From positions 454,313-518,312 of the forward strand of contig CAVUSV010000005.1 in the NCBI GenBank assembly GCA_963744225.1: a stretch of 64,000 nucleotides of DNA, written 5' to 3'. The translations under genes were made by a program, and so were the position numbers. Positions 35,507-44,823 of the stretch are shown here, one piece after another. The notes beneath the pieces were generated by a model that saw nothing but the letters and a program-made list of their open reading frames with translations, was not told the DNA's origin and searched no databases. The number at the start of each line of letters is the position of its first letter. The stretch's first letter is position 1. The stretch is from Bog-473 sp963744225 (GTDB lineage Bacteria > Actinomycetota > Acidimicrobiia > Acidimicrobiales > RAAP-2).

Positions 35507-35649
35507 GGGAAGACTTCCCAAACAGCCGCTCTCAATTCGGCGTTGTTCCATTCCGATCGCGCACGACGCCCATATCCACACTCTTGCTTACAACTCGAAG
35601 CGGCCGTACTGCAACTGGGAGGCACGCCCAACCGAGGCCTGCGGTGCCC

Positions 35650-35759
35650 GCCGCTCCCTCGGGGACGAGCAATGCTGCGGTTGCCCGGCCGATCCCACCG
35701 GCGCCACCGGTTACGATCGCCACCTTTCCGGCGAGCTCCTGCGAATTCGTCCGCGACAA
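35650..35759 (-). pseudogene. SDR gene remnant (N-terminus only)
   Basis: The frame here encodes LAGKVAIVTGGAGGIGRATA and a few residues more, an unmistakable short-chain dehydrogenase N-terminus with the TGxxxGIG cofactor loop. After the first helix (about residue 36) the sequence no longer resembles an SDR: there is no NNAG, Ser or YxxxK region in any frame before hyuB. It is a truncated relic, lying next to a second relic. Confidence 0.7.
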
Positions 35760-35984
35760 TACGGTCTCGCCGCCGGCGCTGCTCTACTGCTACCTCCGCG
35801 CCGACGATCAAGCGCCTCTGACTGCGCATGCGATGAGCCCGACGGTCTGGTCGTGCCCTGGCTCCCGATGTTGAAGGATCGCAGGATGCCGGACGGCCTC
35901 GTCCCTGATCCGATATCAGCCTTCTTTGCAGATGGCCAAGAGGTCGGCGTTGATCCTCTCGGCTTGCGTTGTAGGCATGCCTAC

Positions 35985-36175
35985 GGGAACCCGTGTAGGT
36001 CTCGGCATAGTGGACCATGTCGTGGCCGTCGTTCGTCTGGCTGGATCGCCCGGCCGCGCCGATCATGAGCGATGACGCGATAGCCGTGGCGAAGGCAGAA
36101 CAGCATCTGTGCGTGCCAGTTATCAGACGACAGAGGCCGGCCCGTGGCTGAACACAATGGGCTGACCTTTCCCCA
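35985..36175 (-). pseudogene. Alpha/beta hydrolase remnant (chloroperoxidase-like N-terminus)
   Basis: Three successive frames together give the N-terminal part of a non-haem chloroperoxidase-type alpha/beta hydrolase: GQPIVFSHG, then PLSSDNWHAQMLFCLRHGYR with VIAHDRRG, then GRSSQTNDGHDMVHYAETY. At least two frame changes occur within 190 bases, and the sequence stops before the catalytic nucleophile. No downstream part is found. This is a decayed fragment just upstream of the helicase promoter. Confidence 0.72.
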
Positions 36176-36211
36176 GTCCTTGGAGACGATCTCCTCCGCC
36201 CGAAACGGGAC

Positions 36212-36217
36212 TAGTAT
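36212..36217 (+). promoter_or_regulatory. Probable -10 element of helicase gene (TAGTAT)
   Basis: TAGTAT lies eight bases upstream of the ATG at 36226. A transcript starting about seven bases downstream would begin at or within two bases of the ATG, so the mRNA would be leaderless, which is common in Actinobacteria. No Shine-Dalgarno is present, consistent with this. The -35 is weak. Confidence 0.65.
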
Positions 36218-36218
36218 A

Positions 36219-36232
36219 CGAACATATGTTCG
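36219..36232. promoter_or_regulatory. LexA (SOS) box overlapping helicase start codon
   Basis: CGAACATATGTTCG is a perfect 14-base palindrome that fits the actinobacterial SOS box, CGAACRNRYGTTYG, at every position. The ATG start at 36226 lies inside it, and the -10 is directly upstream. Bound LexA would cover the transcription start, so the helicase should be repressed until DNA damage. Confidence 0.9.
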
Positions 36233-38240
36233 CTCCACAGTTGGCGTGGGACGAGGGGCTGGACGACGCCCAACTGGCGGTCGCGACTCACGGGGACAGT
36301 CCCCTGGTCGTGGTAGCCGGGGCCGGAACGGGCAAAACCCGGGCTCTGACCTCACGTGTGGCGTCCCTCCTTGACCGAGGAACTCCGGCGGATCGGATCC
36401 TGCTCCTCACATTCACCCGCCGAGCTGCCGACGAGATGTTGGCCCGGGCTCACGATTTGGTGGGACTCCGCGGAGACGAGCGCCCCCAGGGCGGCACCTT
36501 CCACGCCGTTGCCCATCGCCACGTGGCCGCATACGCGGAGGTGCTCAATCTGCCCAAGGGATTCGGTGTCCTCGACCCCGCAGGGGCCTGCGACCTGATG
36601 GACCTGCTGCGCAACGATCATGCGTTGACGGGAACATCGGCCAGGTTTCCGAGATCGGCCACCCTCGTCGACATCTACTCCAGATGCATCAACACCGAGC
36701 GCACTCTCCGCAATCTTGTGCCTTCGGAGTACCCATGGTGTGAACCCCACCTCGAGGTAATCGGCAAATTGTTCAGGGACTTCACCGCTCGCAAGCGCCG
36801 CTCCGGATTGCTTGATTTCGATGATCTCCTTCTGTATTGGCGCGCCCTCCTGGGCCACCTAGAGATCGGGCCGCATCTCGCCAACCGCTTTCGCTATGTG
36901 CTCGTCGATGAGTACCAAGACGTCAATAGCCTCCAGATCGACATCGTCAGGTCTCTGGCCTCGAATGGAAAAGGTCTCACCGTCGTGGGCGACGAGGCCC
37001 AGGCCATCTACGGGTTCCGTGGATCCGATCCTCACCACCTTCGCCAGCTGGTCGGTTGCTATCCGGATTCCGTGACCATCCAGCTCGAGCGAAACTTCCG
37101 ATCGAGACAGACTGTCCTCGACGTCGCGAATGCAATCCGCCCTGCATCCGAGGGAGAGCCAAGACTTCGCCTTCACAGCGATCGAGGTACGGGACCCAAA
37201 CCCAGTCTGACCCGCTGCTACGACGCAGGTTCCGAGGCCCGAGCGATCGTCGACCGAGTTCTTCAGGCCTACGTGACCGGAGTCCAGCTTCGCCAACAAG
37301 CGGTGCTCGTGCGGGCCGGTCATCACAGTGACCTGGTCGAAATTGAACTCGCAGTGCGGAAAGTCCCGTATCGGAAGTATGGCGGCCTCCGGTTCCTCGA
37401 GACCGCTCACGTCAAGGACTTCGTGTCGGCCGCTCGACTTCTTGACAATTCTCATGACGAGGTGGCGTGGTACCGGATCCTCCGACTCCACCGGAACATC
37501 GGGCCAACACGGGCGAAGGCACTGCTCGAAGCAGTCCGGCCATCCGACGCTGACGCGCTGTCTCGTTGGTCAGAACTCGTCGCAGCGGCCCCACCGAACA
37601 CACGAACCGAGCTCTCGGCTTCGCTCTCCGGCCTCTTCGAAGCCAGGGGTGAAGAGACGCCCGGCCGCAGGGCTGAATTGGTTTTACGAGCGATCAAGCC
37701 ACTTCTCGAGAATCGATATGACAACGCTCTCCGCGGGTAAAGGACCTGGAACGTCTTGCGGACACTGCCTCGGCGGTTGACGACCTCCCAGCGTGGGTGG
37801 CCGACCTGACGTTGGACCCGCCCATCTCAAGTGGGGATCTTGCGGGGCCCCCGCACCTCGATGAGGATTATTTGGTGATCTCCACCATCCACTCGGCTAA
37901 GGGCCTTGAGTGGTCGATGGTCCATGTGCCCCACGTCGTGGACGGCGCGATACCGATTGACATGGCTTTGAGCACCCCAGAAGGGCTCGAAGAGGAAAGG
38001 CGGCTCTTCTACGTCGCTGTCACGAGAGCTCGTGACGAGCTCCATCTCTATGCGCCCCTCCGTATGCCGCACCACCGTTTTGCTCACGACGATCGGCATG
38101 CTCTGACCCCACTCAGCCGTTTTATGACCCACGACGTTCAAGCGACACTCGACGTTATCGCCGAGAAGCCCGGTCACACCGACGTCGTGGCACTCGCCGC
38201 GCAACCGTTGGTCGTCGACCTTGATCCCCTCTGGAGTTAG
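36226..38240 (+). CDS. UvrD/PcrA-like superfamily 1 DNA helicase, one frameshift
   Basis: SF1A helicase of about 670 residues. Walker A is VVVAGAGTGKTRALTSR (31-38), motif Ia is LLTFTRRAADEM, motif II is VLVDEYQDVNSLQ (228-232), motif III is VVGDEAQAIYGFRGSD and motif IV is LERNFRS. The frame closes at 37740. In the next frame the protein continues as VKDLERLADTASAVDD, motif V VISTIHSAKGLEWSMVHV and motif VI RRLFYVAVTRARDELHLY, ending at 38240. A missing G in a GGG run at about 37734 explains the break. It is shorter than full UvrD, with a reduced C-terminus, and is SOS-controlled by the box at its start. Confidence 0.9.
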
Positions 38241-38507
38241 ATCGCTCTCGCTCCATTCCACAATCACGCGGAAGACCGAGAACGGCGGTCCACCTCCCAA
38301 ATATCGTCCCAGTTCGAAGCCGAGGCGACGAACCTTAAGGACGACTGCAAAGGGCCGGCTCTTCAGATCCGGGTAGATCGAGCGTGCAATCCAGAGCCAA
38401 CCTCAGACTGGCTCGTCGCCCTTGATCGTGACTCGCTGCATGACGTCGATTCCGGTCGGGGATCGGACATCGCCTAATGGTGGTTCAATGTGGGTCAGAG
38501 AGCTTCC

Positions 38508-40421
38508 ATGACCTTGAGGATCCGCCATCTCACTGGGGCAGCCAAGCCGGGCGAGCCGAACGACCGGCCGGCGGCACCGGCTCGCCCTCCCCCGCCAGGC
38601 TGGCGGATGTGGCTCTTGCCTGCCGGGATCGTGATCACGCTCCTGCTGCTGTCTCTTTCCCACACGTCGAACACGACCACTCAGAACTTCAGCTATTCGA
38701 AGTTCTTATCCCAGGTGGACGCGGGCGACGTGCGCACAGCATCGGTCAATCCGAGCGGTGCCATCACCGGCACACTCAAGAGGGGCGCTAACTACACGAC
38801 CCAGATCCCGACCGCCATCAACGACACCCAGCTTGCACCGACGCTCAAGGCCCACGGAGTGAATGTCACCGGAGTCGGGCAGGGCTCGGCACTCCTTGCC
38901 GACCTCTTGTCCTTCCTGCCGCTCCTCTTGTTCGTCGCCTTCTTCATCTGGATCGGGCGAAGGAACTCCAAACAGCTTGCCGGGGGCATCATGGGCTTCG
39001 GGGGGTCGAAGGCCAAGGTGTACGACGAAGAGAAGCCCGCGACTCGCTTCGCGGACATCGCTGGCTACGAGGGGGCGAAGCGCGAGGTGGCCGAAGTGGT
39101 CGACTTCTTGAGCCATCCTGAGCGTTACGAACGGGCGGGGGCCATCGGCCCCCGCGGCGTGCTCATGGTTGGCCCTCCCGGGACCGGCAAGACGCTCATG
39201 GCAAGAGCGGTGGCAGGCGAGGCCGGGGTCCCCTTCTTGGCACTCACCGGTTCGAGCTTCGTCGAGCTGTTCGTCGGGGTCGGGGCATCCCGGGTGCGCG
39301 ACTTGTTCGCCGATGCTCGTAAGCGGGCTCCCTCGATCATCTTCATCGACGAGATCGACGCCATCGGTCAACGTCGAGGCGGCTCCATCGTGTCCAACGA
39401 CGAACGGGAGCAGACTCTTAACCAGCTCCTGGCTGAGATGGACGGCTTCGATTCAACGACCGGCGTCGTGGTCATCGCCGCTACCAACCGGCCCGAAGTG
39501 CTCGATCCGGCCCTCCTCCGACCTGGCCGCTTCGATCGGGAGGTAGAGATCCCACTGCCCAATCAGGCCGAGCGGGCCGCCATCCTCGCTGTGCACGTCA
39601 AGGGCAAGCACCTGGGTGAAGACGTCGACTTCGACGCGGTAGCCCGAGCGACCCCTGGGTTCTCCGGAGCCGACCTCGCCAACCTCATCAACGAGGCGGC
39701 CATCGTGGCGGTCCGTGACGGACGGGACGTCGTCTTCGCCCGGGACATCGACGAGGCCAGGGACCGGATCATCCTCGGACGCCGTGATGCCTCGAATGCC
39801 TTGCTCCCCGAGGAGAAGCACTCGGTTGCCGTGCACGAGGCCGGCCATGCTCTCGTCGCGGTCCTCTCCGCTCACGCCGACCCGGTAGCCAAGATCACCA
39901 TCCTCCCCGCTGGACGAGCGTTAGGAGTCACTGAACAGCTGCCCGTCGACGAGCGCCACCTCTACTCCGAAAGCTACCTGCTCGATTCGCTTGCCATCCG
40001 TCTCGGGGGCCGGGCATCGGAACTCCTCGTGATCGGGGAGGCTTCAACGGGGGCGGCCAACGATCTCTCCGGCGCGACCGACCTGGCCATCAAGATGGTG
40101 AGGGACTGGGGCCTGTCCCCCCGTCTCGGCCCCGTCGGCTACGGGTCGGACCAACCTTCGTACCTGAGCGGCCCGCCTTTCGGCCAGGAGCGTCCCTACG
40201 CCGAAGGCACCCAAGAGATCATCGACCAGGAGGTGAGCCGCCTACTGGGCGACGCTGAGGACCGTGCCAGAAACCTGCTGAGCGACAACCGGGGTTCCCT
40301 CGATGCCGTGGTTGCCGCTCTCCTCGACAAGGAGACAATCTCCGGCGAAGAGCTCTCCGACATCGTGAACCGGACCGACGTGAGGACCGACGGGCGCCGA
40401 TCCGGCATGGCCGCTTCTTAG
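38508..40421 (+). CDS. ftsH: ATP-dependent zinc metalloprotease FtsH
   Basis: 637-residue membrane AAA protease that degrades misfolded membrane proteins. A Pro-rich cytoplasmic start leads to TM1 (about 33-51), a periplasmic segment of about 80 residues, and TM2 (LLADLLSFLPLLLFVAFFIW). The AAA domain has GPPGTGKT, IIFIDEIDAIG and the second region of homology RPGRFDREVEIPLP. The zinc protease motif is HEAGH (443-447) with a distal Asp near DLSGATDLA. The C-terminus is short. ATG 38508 was chosen; GTG 38490 would add six residues. The Pro-rich N-terminus and shorter length suggest a secondary FtsH copy. Confidence 0.96.
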   Translation: MTLRIRHLTGAAKPGEPNDRPAAPARPPPPGWRMWLLPAGIVITLLLLSLSHTSNTTTQNFSYSKFLSQVDAGDVRTASVNPSGAITGTLKRGANYTTQIPTAINDTQLAPTLKAHGVNVTGVGQGSALLADLLSFLPLLLFVAFFIWIGRRNSKQLAGGIMGFGGSKAKVYDEEKPATRFADIAGYEGAKREVAEVVDFLSHPERYERAGAIGPRGVLMVGPPGTGKTLMARAVAGEAGVPFLALTGSSFVELFVGVGASRVRDLFADARKRAPSIIFIDEIDAIGQRRGGSIVSNDEREQTLNQLLAEMDGFDSTTGVVVIAATNRPEVLDPALLRPGRFDREVEIPLPNQAERAAILAVHVKGKHLGEDVDFDAVARATPGFSGADLANLINEAAIVAVRDGRDVVFARDIDEARDRIILGRRDASNALLPEEKHSVAVHEAGHALVAVLSAHADPVAKITILPAGRALGVTEQLPVDERHLYSESYLLDSLAIRLGGRASELLVIGEASTGAANDLSGATDLAIKMVRDWGLSPRLGPVGYGSDQPSYLSGPPFGQERPYAEGTQEIIDQEVSRLLGDAEDRARNLLSDNRGSLDAVVAALLDKETISGEELSDIVNRTDVRTDGRRSGMAAS

Positions 40422-40541
40422 CGTTCGACCTGCCACTGTGCCCGCAGATCGCACTGGTATAGCGAGACCCGCTTGTCGCAATCGGTAACCAGTCCGGCGA
40501 CAGCTGGAGGTTGGGGTCACAAGACGCTTATTGGAGTGGGC

Positions 40542-40953
40542 TCAATGAGCGGAGGTAGTCGGCGGTTGGGCCCGATAGCCTTCCAATGCGTTCGTCAGCC
40601 CCTCAAGATCCGCCACGGTTACCGTCAACGCCGAGTGGCCGCTTCGGCGGAGCGGTGACGGCACCTTTTCGGCGAAATGAATGCATACCCCCCCGTCATG
40701 ATTCGTGCCAAAGGTCAAACCGTCGTCGACCCGTGAGGCACGAACGCCGAACGAAGTCCACCATCGATAATTTCGAGTGATGTGCGCCCCGGTGATGTTC
40801 GCTAGTGGCGTTGCCAGTTTGAAGAATCCGAAGGTTGCCAAGAAGGAACCTTCTTCGGTGAGCGTGACAGCGTCCTTCGAGGCGCGGCAGACCGAAAGGC
40901 ACCAGCACAGGCAGATAGCGCTTGTCGACAGCGTACGTGAAGCGTTGGCTCAT
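40542..40953 (-). CDS. Conserved actinobacterial protein of unknown function, one frameshift
   Basis: About 136 residues read from ATG 40953: MSQRFTYAVDKRYLPVLVPF, then after a one-base break (an extra C near 40885) SKDAVTLTEEGSFLATFGFF, ANITGAHITRNYRWWTSFGV, RASRVDDGLTFGTNHDGGVC and SGHSALTVTVADLEGLTNAL. The sequence joins perfectly once the base is removed. I recall similar mycobacterial and other actinobacterial proteins with the GAHITRxYRWW motif, but no assigned activity. No signal peptide or membrane helix. Confidence 0.75.
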
Positions 40954-41121
40954 TATTGGGGCCTACTGGCTGCCGGCATCTGCGCGACTGACCGTTGCTT
41001 TCTACTCTCCCCCGTACGTTGATGGCCGCTCAATGATCCCGTCAATCTCTTCGCCCGCGGACTCGACGATTTGAGCCCCGGGCTTCGACTGGGATCGCCA
41101 CAAGATCTCGAAGCAGAGGGT

Positions 41122-41826
41122 TCATAGCGACTTCCCGCTTTGGTTTCGCAAATTTCCGATGCCGAGGCTGTTGTCCGTTGCCGCCACCTGTGCCAATGGA
41201 TTTGGAACGGGCGCAGCCACTCTGCGGAGTGTGTTGCGGTCGATATGGCGAAATGGCTCGTCGTTCCCTGGGATGTCGAGCAGGCCTTCCTCCTCATACG
41301 ACCAGGTACCGTCGTCATTGACCGTCACGCGCACCCGGTAGCTGAGCGTCCGAAAGGCTCGGTCCAGGAACGGGTTCGACAAGATGCCGTGGACTTCTGA
41401 GCCAACCGTTGCTGTGAGCTCGAACTCCTTCGATCCGGCTTCGGCCGGACCGCTGGCGAGGAGCACCTGCCCACGAGGGATTCCGAGAGTGAGCGTCACC
41501 GCACAAGCCGCCGGTTCCCAGAGCCAATAGCCCACCTGGTCGTGGAAGGTTGCGGCTTCATTGGGATTCAAGATGTGGGTGTGGTACCGCATGCCGTAGA
41601 GCAATTGAGGTCCATTGGTCTGGAAGTCAATGGGTTGGAGCTCGTAATGCTCGACGAAGACGTCGTGCTGCGTACCCTCGGCTACAGGGTGCTGGTCAGA
41701 ACCTTTGGCTCCCTCCCAAGTGCCCGCCATGGGACGCAGCGGACCCAGATTCGACAAGGTATCGGGGTCACCAAGCGGTTCAGTGTAGATATCGGCTCCG
41801 TAGCGATCCGCTCCCGACGAGCTCAT
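41122..41826 (-). CDS. Nitrobindin-like haem-binding beta-barrel protein
   Basis: 234-residue protein of the FABP-like/nitrobindin family (THAP4 domain; ferric haem, linked to NO and peroxynitrite chemistry). It opens with SNLGPLRPMAGTWEGAKGSD (the GTWxGxG motif of the barrel), followed by QTNGPQLLYGMRYHTHILNP, FHDQVGYWLWEPAACAVTLT and IPRGQVLLASG. It is longer at both ends than minimal nitrobindin. It stands alone. The distal haem His was not assigned. Confidence 0.8.
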   Translation of the reverse strand: MSSSGADRYGADIYTEPLGDPDTLSNLGPLRPMAGTWEGAKGSDQHPVAEGTQHDVFVEHYELQPIDFQTNGPQLLYGMRYHTHILNPNEAATFHDQVGYWLWEPAACAVTLTLGIPRGQVLLASGPAEAGSKEFELTATVGSEVHGILSNPFLDRAFRTLSYRVRVTVNDDGTWSYEEEGLLDIPGNDEPFRHIDRNTLRRVAAPVPNPLAQVAATDNSLGIGNLRNQSGKSL

Positions 41827-42068
41827 CGTTTTCTCGCCACGCCCGCGGGCGGTTCGGACCGAGATTGAGCCGATCCCTCGTGCTGGATTTCGTGTAGAGC
41901 GCGTCCCATGTACAGCAGATTAGAAATTAACAGAGTCCAAAAGACATTCCACTGCCGCCGAGCCACGATTACCGGCTCTACCAGCCAGCGGCCGGTTGAC
42001 CTTGAATAGCCGATTCGGCTACCCTCGCCGCGAGAAGGCGGACCAGCCGCTACCGAGGGAGTTCCGCG

Positions 42069-43187
42069 ATGACAGATCTCGATGACAACGTGAAGGAAAC
42101 GCTGGCCGACGTCCGCAAGGTTGGCGCCAATTACGACGAGCATCAGCAGCTGACTGGGCTCGACATACCAGTCGATGTGGTGCACTTCAAGAAGTTCCCA
42201 GTCATCGATCCGCCAGGCAAGTACAAGAAAGAAGGCCACGACACGCGGTGGGACATCAGCCCGAGCGACAGTTTGGAACTGCCCGACTACAGCGGTCCGT
42301 TCAACCAGGATCTTCGGTTCTCGGATTTCTCGAATGATGCGCTCATCAACTTACTGGGATTGAGCGACGAGTACTACAGCGTGTGTATCGAGGGCTGGGC
42401 GGAGTCGGTTGCGCAGCGTTACGGACGCGATGACATGCTTCAAATTCAATCGGAGGCATGGAGGGACACGATTCTTCCTCAACTGCGGGGCATGATCGAC
42501 GATTGGATGGAACTCACCGATGATGAGGCCGAAGCGCTCGTTAGCGAGACGCAACACCAAGTAGCGCACCTGGTCGCGAACGGCAGTGTCATCCTTATAA
42601 ACCCCTTCAGATCCGAGCGGGAGTGGGCGCAATACTCCAAAGAGCGTCTGGTGAAGCTGGCTCTGGGGAGCCATGAGTTCCTCTTGGCGGTTATCGAGTC
42701 ATGGGCCCTCGTCATCGTCATGAGGGACGGCCTCGACGAGATGTTCGCTTTCCAGTGGGCTCTGTGGAGTGAGAAGTTGCTGCCCGCTGCGAAGGACATC
42801 AAAGGGCGCTGGATGGGCATCTCGGGTAACACGGTTGAGGCCTTTATGAAGGATGTTCAGGTGGACGCAACTTCATTCCCCGGCAAGGCTTTCGAGTTGA
42901 CATTCGAGATGCCCGAGGAGGAAGTCGGAGTCTTCACGTTCAACAAATGCGTTTCGGTCGACCAATGGGAAGCGATGGGTCGCCCGGACATTGCTGAGAA
43001 GGCGTCTCATACTTCCTGTCCCGCGGCCATTATCGAGACCGCGAAGATGTACAACCCGAATATGAAGGTCGAGATCTTGGCGATTCCGCCACGTGTGAGC
43101 AAAGACGAGGTCTGCTGCAAGTGGCGGCTGTCCATGCGGGACGAATCAGATCCTGAGTACGTTCGCCCCGAGGTCGGAAGGGGATAG
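42069..43187 (+). CDS. Two-repeat protein with ATC-hydrolase-like C-terminus
   Basis: 372-residue cytoplasmic protein. Two similar helical segments are visible. One is at about 82-140 (FSDFSNDALINLLGLSDEYY and on to GRDDMLQIQSEAWRDTILPQ). The other is at about 190-255 (YSKERLVKLALGSHEFLLAV and on to DGLDEMFAFQWALWSEKLLP). They share the pattern L-V/I-x-L, IE-x-W, a short D-M-x-x-x-Q-x-x-x-W motif and LLP. The C-terminus (FTFNKCVSVDQWEAMGRPDI, NPNMKVEILAIPPRVSKDEV, CCKWRLSM) resembles L-2-amino-thiazoline-4-carboxylate hydrolase/DUF6125-type proteins, with conserved Cys. It might be a thiol- or metal-using hydrolase; unproven. The start has GGGAG upstream. Confidence 0.7.
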   Translation: MTDLDDNVKETLADVRKVGANYDEHQQLTGLDIPVDVVHFKKFPVIDPPGKYKKEGHDTRWDISPSDSLELPDYSGPFNQDLRFSDFSNDALINLLGLSDEYYSVCIEGWAESVAQRYGRDDMLQIQSEAWRDTILPQLRGMIDDWMELTDDEAEALVSETQHQVAHLVANGSVILINPFRSEREWAQYSKERLVKLALGSHEFLLAVIESWALVIVMRDGLDEMFAFQWALWSEKLLPAAKDIKGRWMGISGNTVEAFMKDVQVDATSFPGKAFELTFEMPEEEVGVFTFNKCVSVDQWEAMGRPDIAEKASHTSCPAAIIETAKMYNPNMKVEILAIPPRVSKDEVCCKWRLSMRDESDPEYVRPEVGRG

Positions 43188-43224
43188 CACACGGCTTCGT
43201 TTGCTGGGCCGCGCCTGCATACGA

Positions 43225-43893
43225 TCAGGCGGGCTTCATGTCCGGGCAATCTGATCGGCGTGAGAGAGGTGGCTGGCGCCCAGGTTGCTCCAGCGTCAGA
43301 CGGAACGGCATGGCAGGGACAATCCGTTCGGTCAACTGTTGCAGCTGTGATCGGAGCGTATCGTCGTCAAGGCCGGCGACCAAGGGGTGCATGACCGCAC
43401 CACTGATGGCGGCGGTGAGGATGGCCATCGAGACGCGCTCTTCGTGTCCGATGATGTCGCCCATAAGTACGCGGCACAACCGATCCATCACCTTTCGGAA
43501 TGGTTCGTGCTCGGCAAAGTACTGGACTATTTCGGGATCGCTCAAGAGGGTGCTCACCGGGCGCCGGTGCACCACTGCGAGGTCGACGATTCCCATTACG
43601 AGCGCCTTGCGAGCCCTCGCCCGCGAGGGCTCGGCCTCTGCGGCGTCAATCACCGCCTCCACGCTCGCAAGCTCGACTTCGGCGGCGGCGATAACGATCT
43701 CGTCCTTGGTTTTGAACTGGTGGTAGACCGCAGCCTTCGTCACGCCGATTGTGTCGGCAATCATCTGCAATGAGGTCCGTCGAACGCCGTGACGAGCGAA
43801 TTGTTCCAGGGCGGCACTTATGATCCGGCCCTGTGCGGCGCTCGGTATGTAATGCGTGACTCCGTGCACGCCAACGGCCCCGGCGTCGCTCAT
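43225..43893 (-). CDS. TetR family transcriptional regulator
   Basis: 222-residue repressor-type regulator. The N-terminal helix-turn-helix is GRIISAALEQFARHGVRRTS, LQMIADTIGVTKAAVYHQFK and TKDEIVIAAAEVELA (residues 22-70); the C-terminal ligand domain is helical. It lies convergent to the two-repeat protein gene, with 37 bases between the stops. Its target genes are not evident. Confidence 0.92.
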   Translation of the reverse strand: MSDAGAVGVHGVTHYIPSAAQGRIISAALEQFARHGVRRTSLQMIADTIGVTKAAVYHQFKTKDEIVIAAAEVELASVEAVIDAAEAEPSRARARKALVMGIVDLAVVHRRPVSTLLSDPEIVQYFAEHEPFRKVMDRLCRVLMGDIIGHEERVSMAILTAAISGAVMHPLVAGLDDDTLRSQLQQLTERIVPAMPFRLTLEQPGRQPPLSRRSDCPDMKPA

Positions 43894-44071
43894 GAATCCA
43901 GGATAGTTGACAACGCTTGTACCAGGACTTTCTCAACCGGAAGACGGGATCGCAGCCCAGTTCAAGACCTCCCGTACACACGAAGTCCCCGTGAATACCA
44001 TCTCGAAGTAGGGCGAGTTCCGGACGCGCATCGTGCAACTTCTGTCGAGATGACTCGCTCAACGTCGGGAC

Positions 44072-44416
44072 TTAGTGGAGCCGACTCTGCCAATCGGGAG
44101 GGACGCGACCAGCCGGTCCGGGCGTGGGTTGATCAAGCGGGTGATGTTGGGGATCCGCTAGCGCCGGGCCTTCGTAGAACTGCTCAGAGGCGTAATCCCA
44201 AAACCAATCCTCCCCTGGCTCAAAGCTCCTGATCACGCTGTGGCCAGTTTTCTCGGCGTGCTTCGTGGCGTGCTGGTTCGGAGAGGTGTCGCAACAGCCG
44301 ACAGTGCCACACTTGGCGCAGCGTCTGAGATGAAGCCACCACACGTCGATCTTTAGACACTCCAAGCAGCCGGTGCCACTGGGCGGTACCGACGGATCGA
44401 TCAGATCTTCCTGCAT
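44072..44416 (-). CDS. UBP-type zinc-finger protein
   Basis: 114-residue protein with a bacterial UBP-type (ZnF-UBP) zinc finger: SGTGCLECLKIDVWWLHLRR, CAKCGTVGCCDTSPNQHATK, HAEKTGHSVIRSFEPGEDWF, followed by WDYASEQFYEGPAL. The cysteine/histidine ligands are complete. ATG 44416 is taken as the start; the upstream in-frame extension lacks the family sequence. In eukaryotes the fold binds the ubiquitin C-terminus; in bacteria its partner is unknown. Confidence 0.85.
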   Translation of the reverse strand: MQEDLIDPSVPPSGTGCLECLKIDVWWLHLRRCAKCGTVGCCDTSPNQHATKHAEKTGHSVIRSFEPGEDWFWDYASEQFYEGPALADPQHHPLDQPTPGPAGRVPPDWQSRLH

Positions 44417-44823
44417 CGACGAAGATCGTATTACAACGGCGTAAACACAATCAGAGCAGCCGCTCAACGAACTCTGGTTCAAGGATGTCTCTGTCACCTC
44501 CCCTTGCATCGCAAGGGAGGCGAGGGGTCGTGCTCGGGCTTGAAAGTCAAGCCCCCGTGGACGCCAGCTTCGGACCCGGTGCCGGAAGGGAGTGCCCGTC
44601 CGATCAGGAGCCAGAACGCCCTAGCAATTGGAACTCCGCGACTGGACCTTGACTTTCGCACACAACGGAGGAAAAGTGAGAACACAAGTCAACGGGGCGT
44701 TCTCGGTCGAAAACGGCCGCAAGGGAAACCGAAAGGCCTTCCAGTCGTCACTGCCGCGCAGTTGCGTGGGTCCGCGCCTAACCGGTCATCCCATCATGGC
44801 GCCAGCAGCGGATGGAGGCCTCG
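44417..44823. other. Gene-free region with two hairpins
   Basis: About 400 bases between divergent genes. It contains two strong inverted repeats: 44497-44520 (CCCTTGC/GCAAGGG core with a bulge and GAGG/CCTC extension) and 44536-44554 (GGGCTTGA/TCAAGCCC with a three-base loop). The rest has frames of about 90-107 codons without known motifs. The hairpins may be terminators, leader structure, or remains of a mobile element; no terminal repeats or transposase were seen. Confidence 0.45.
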
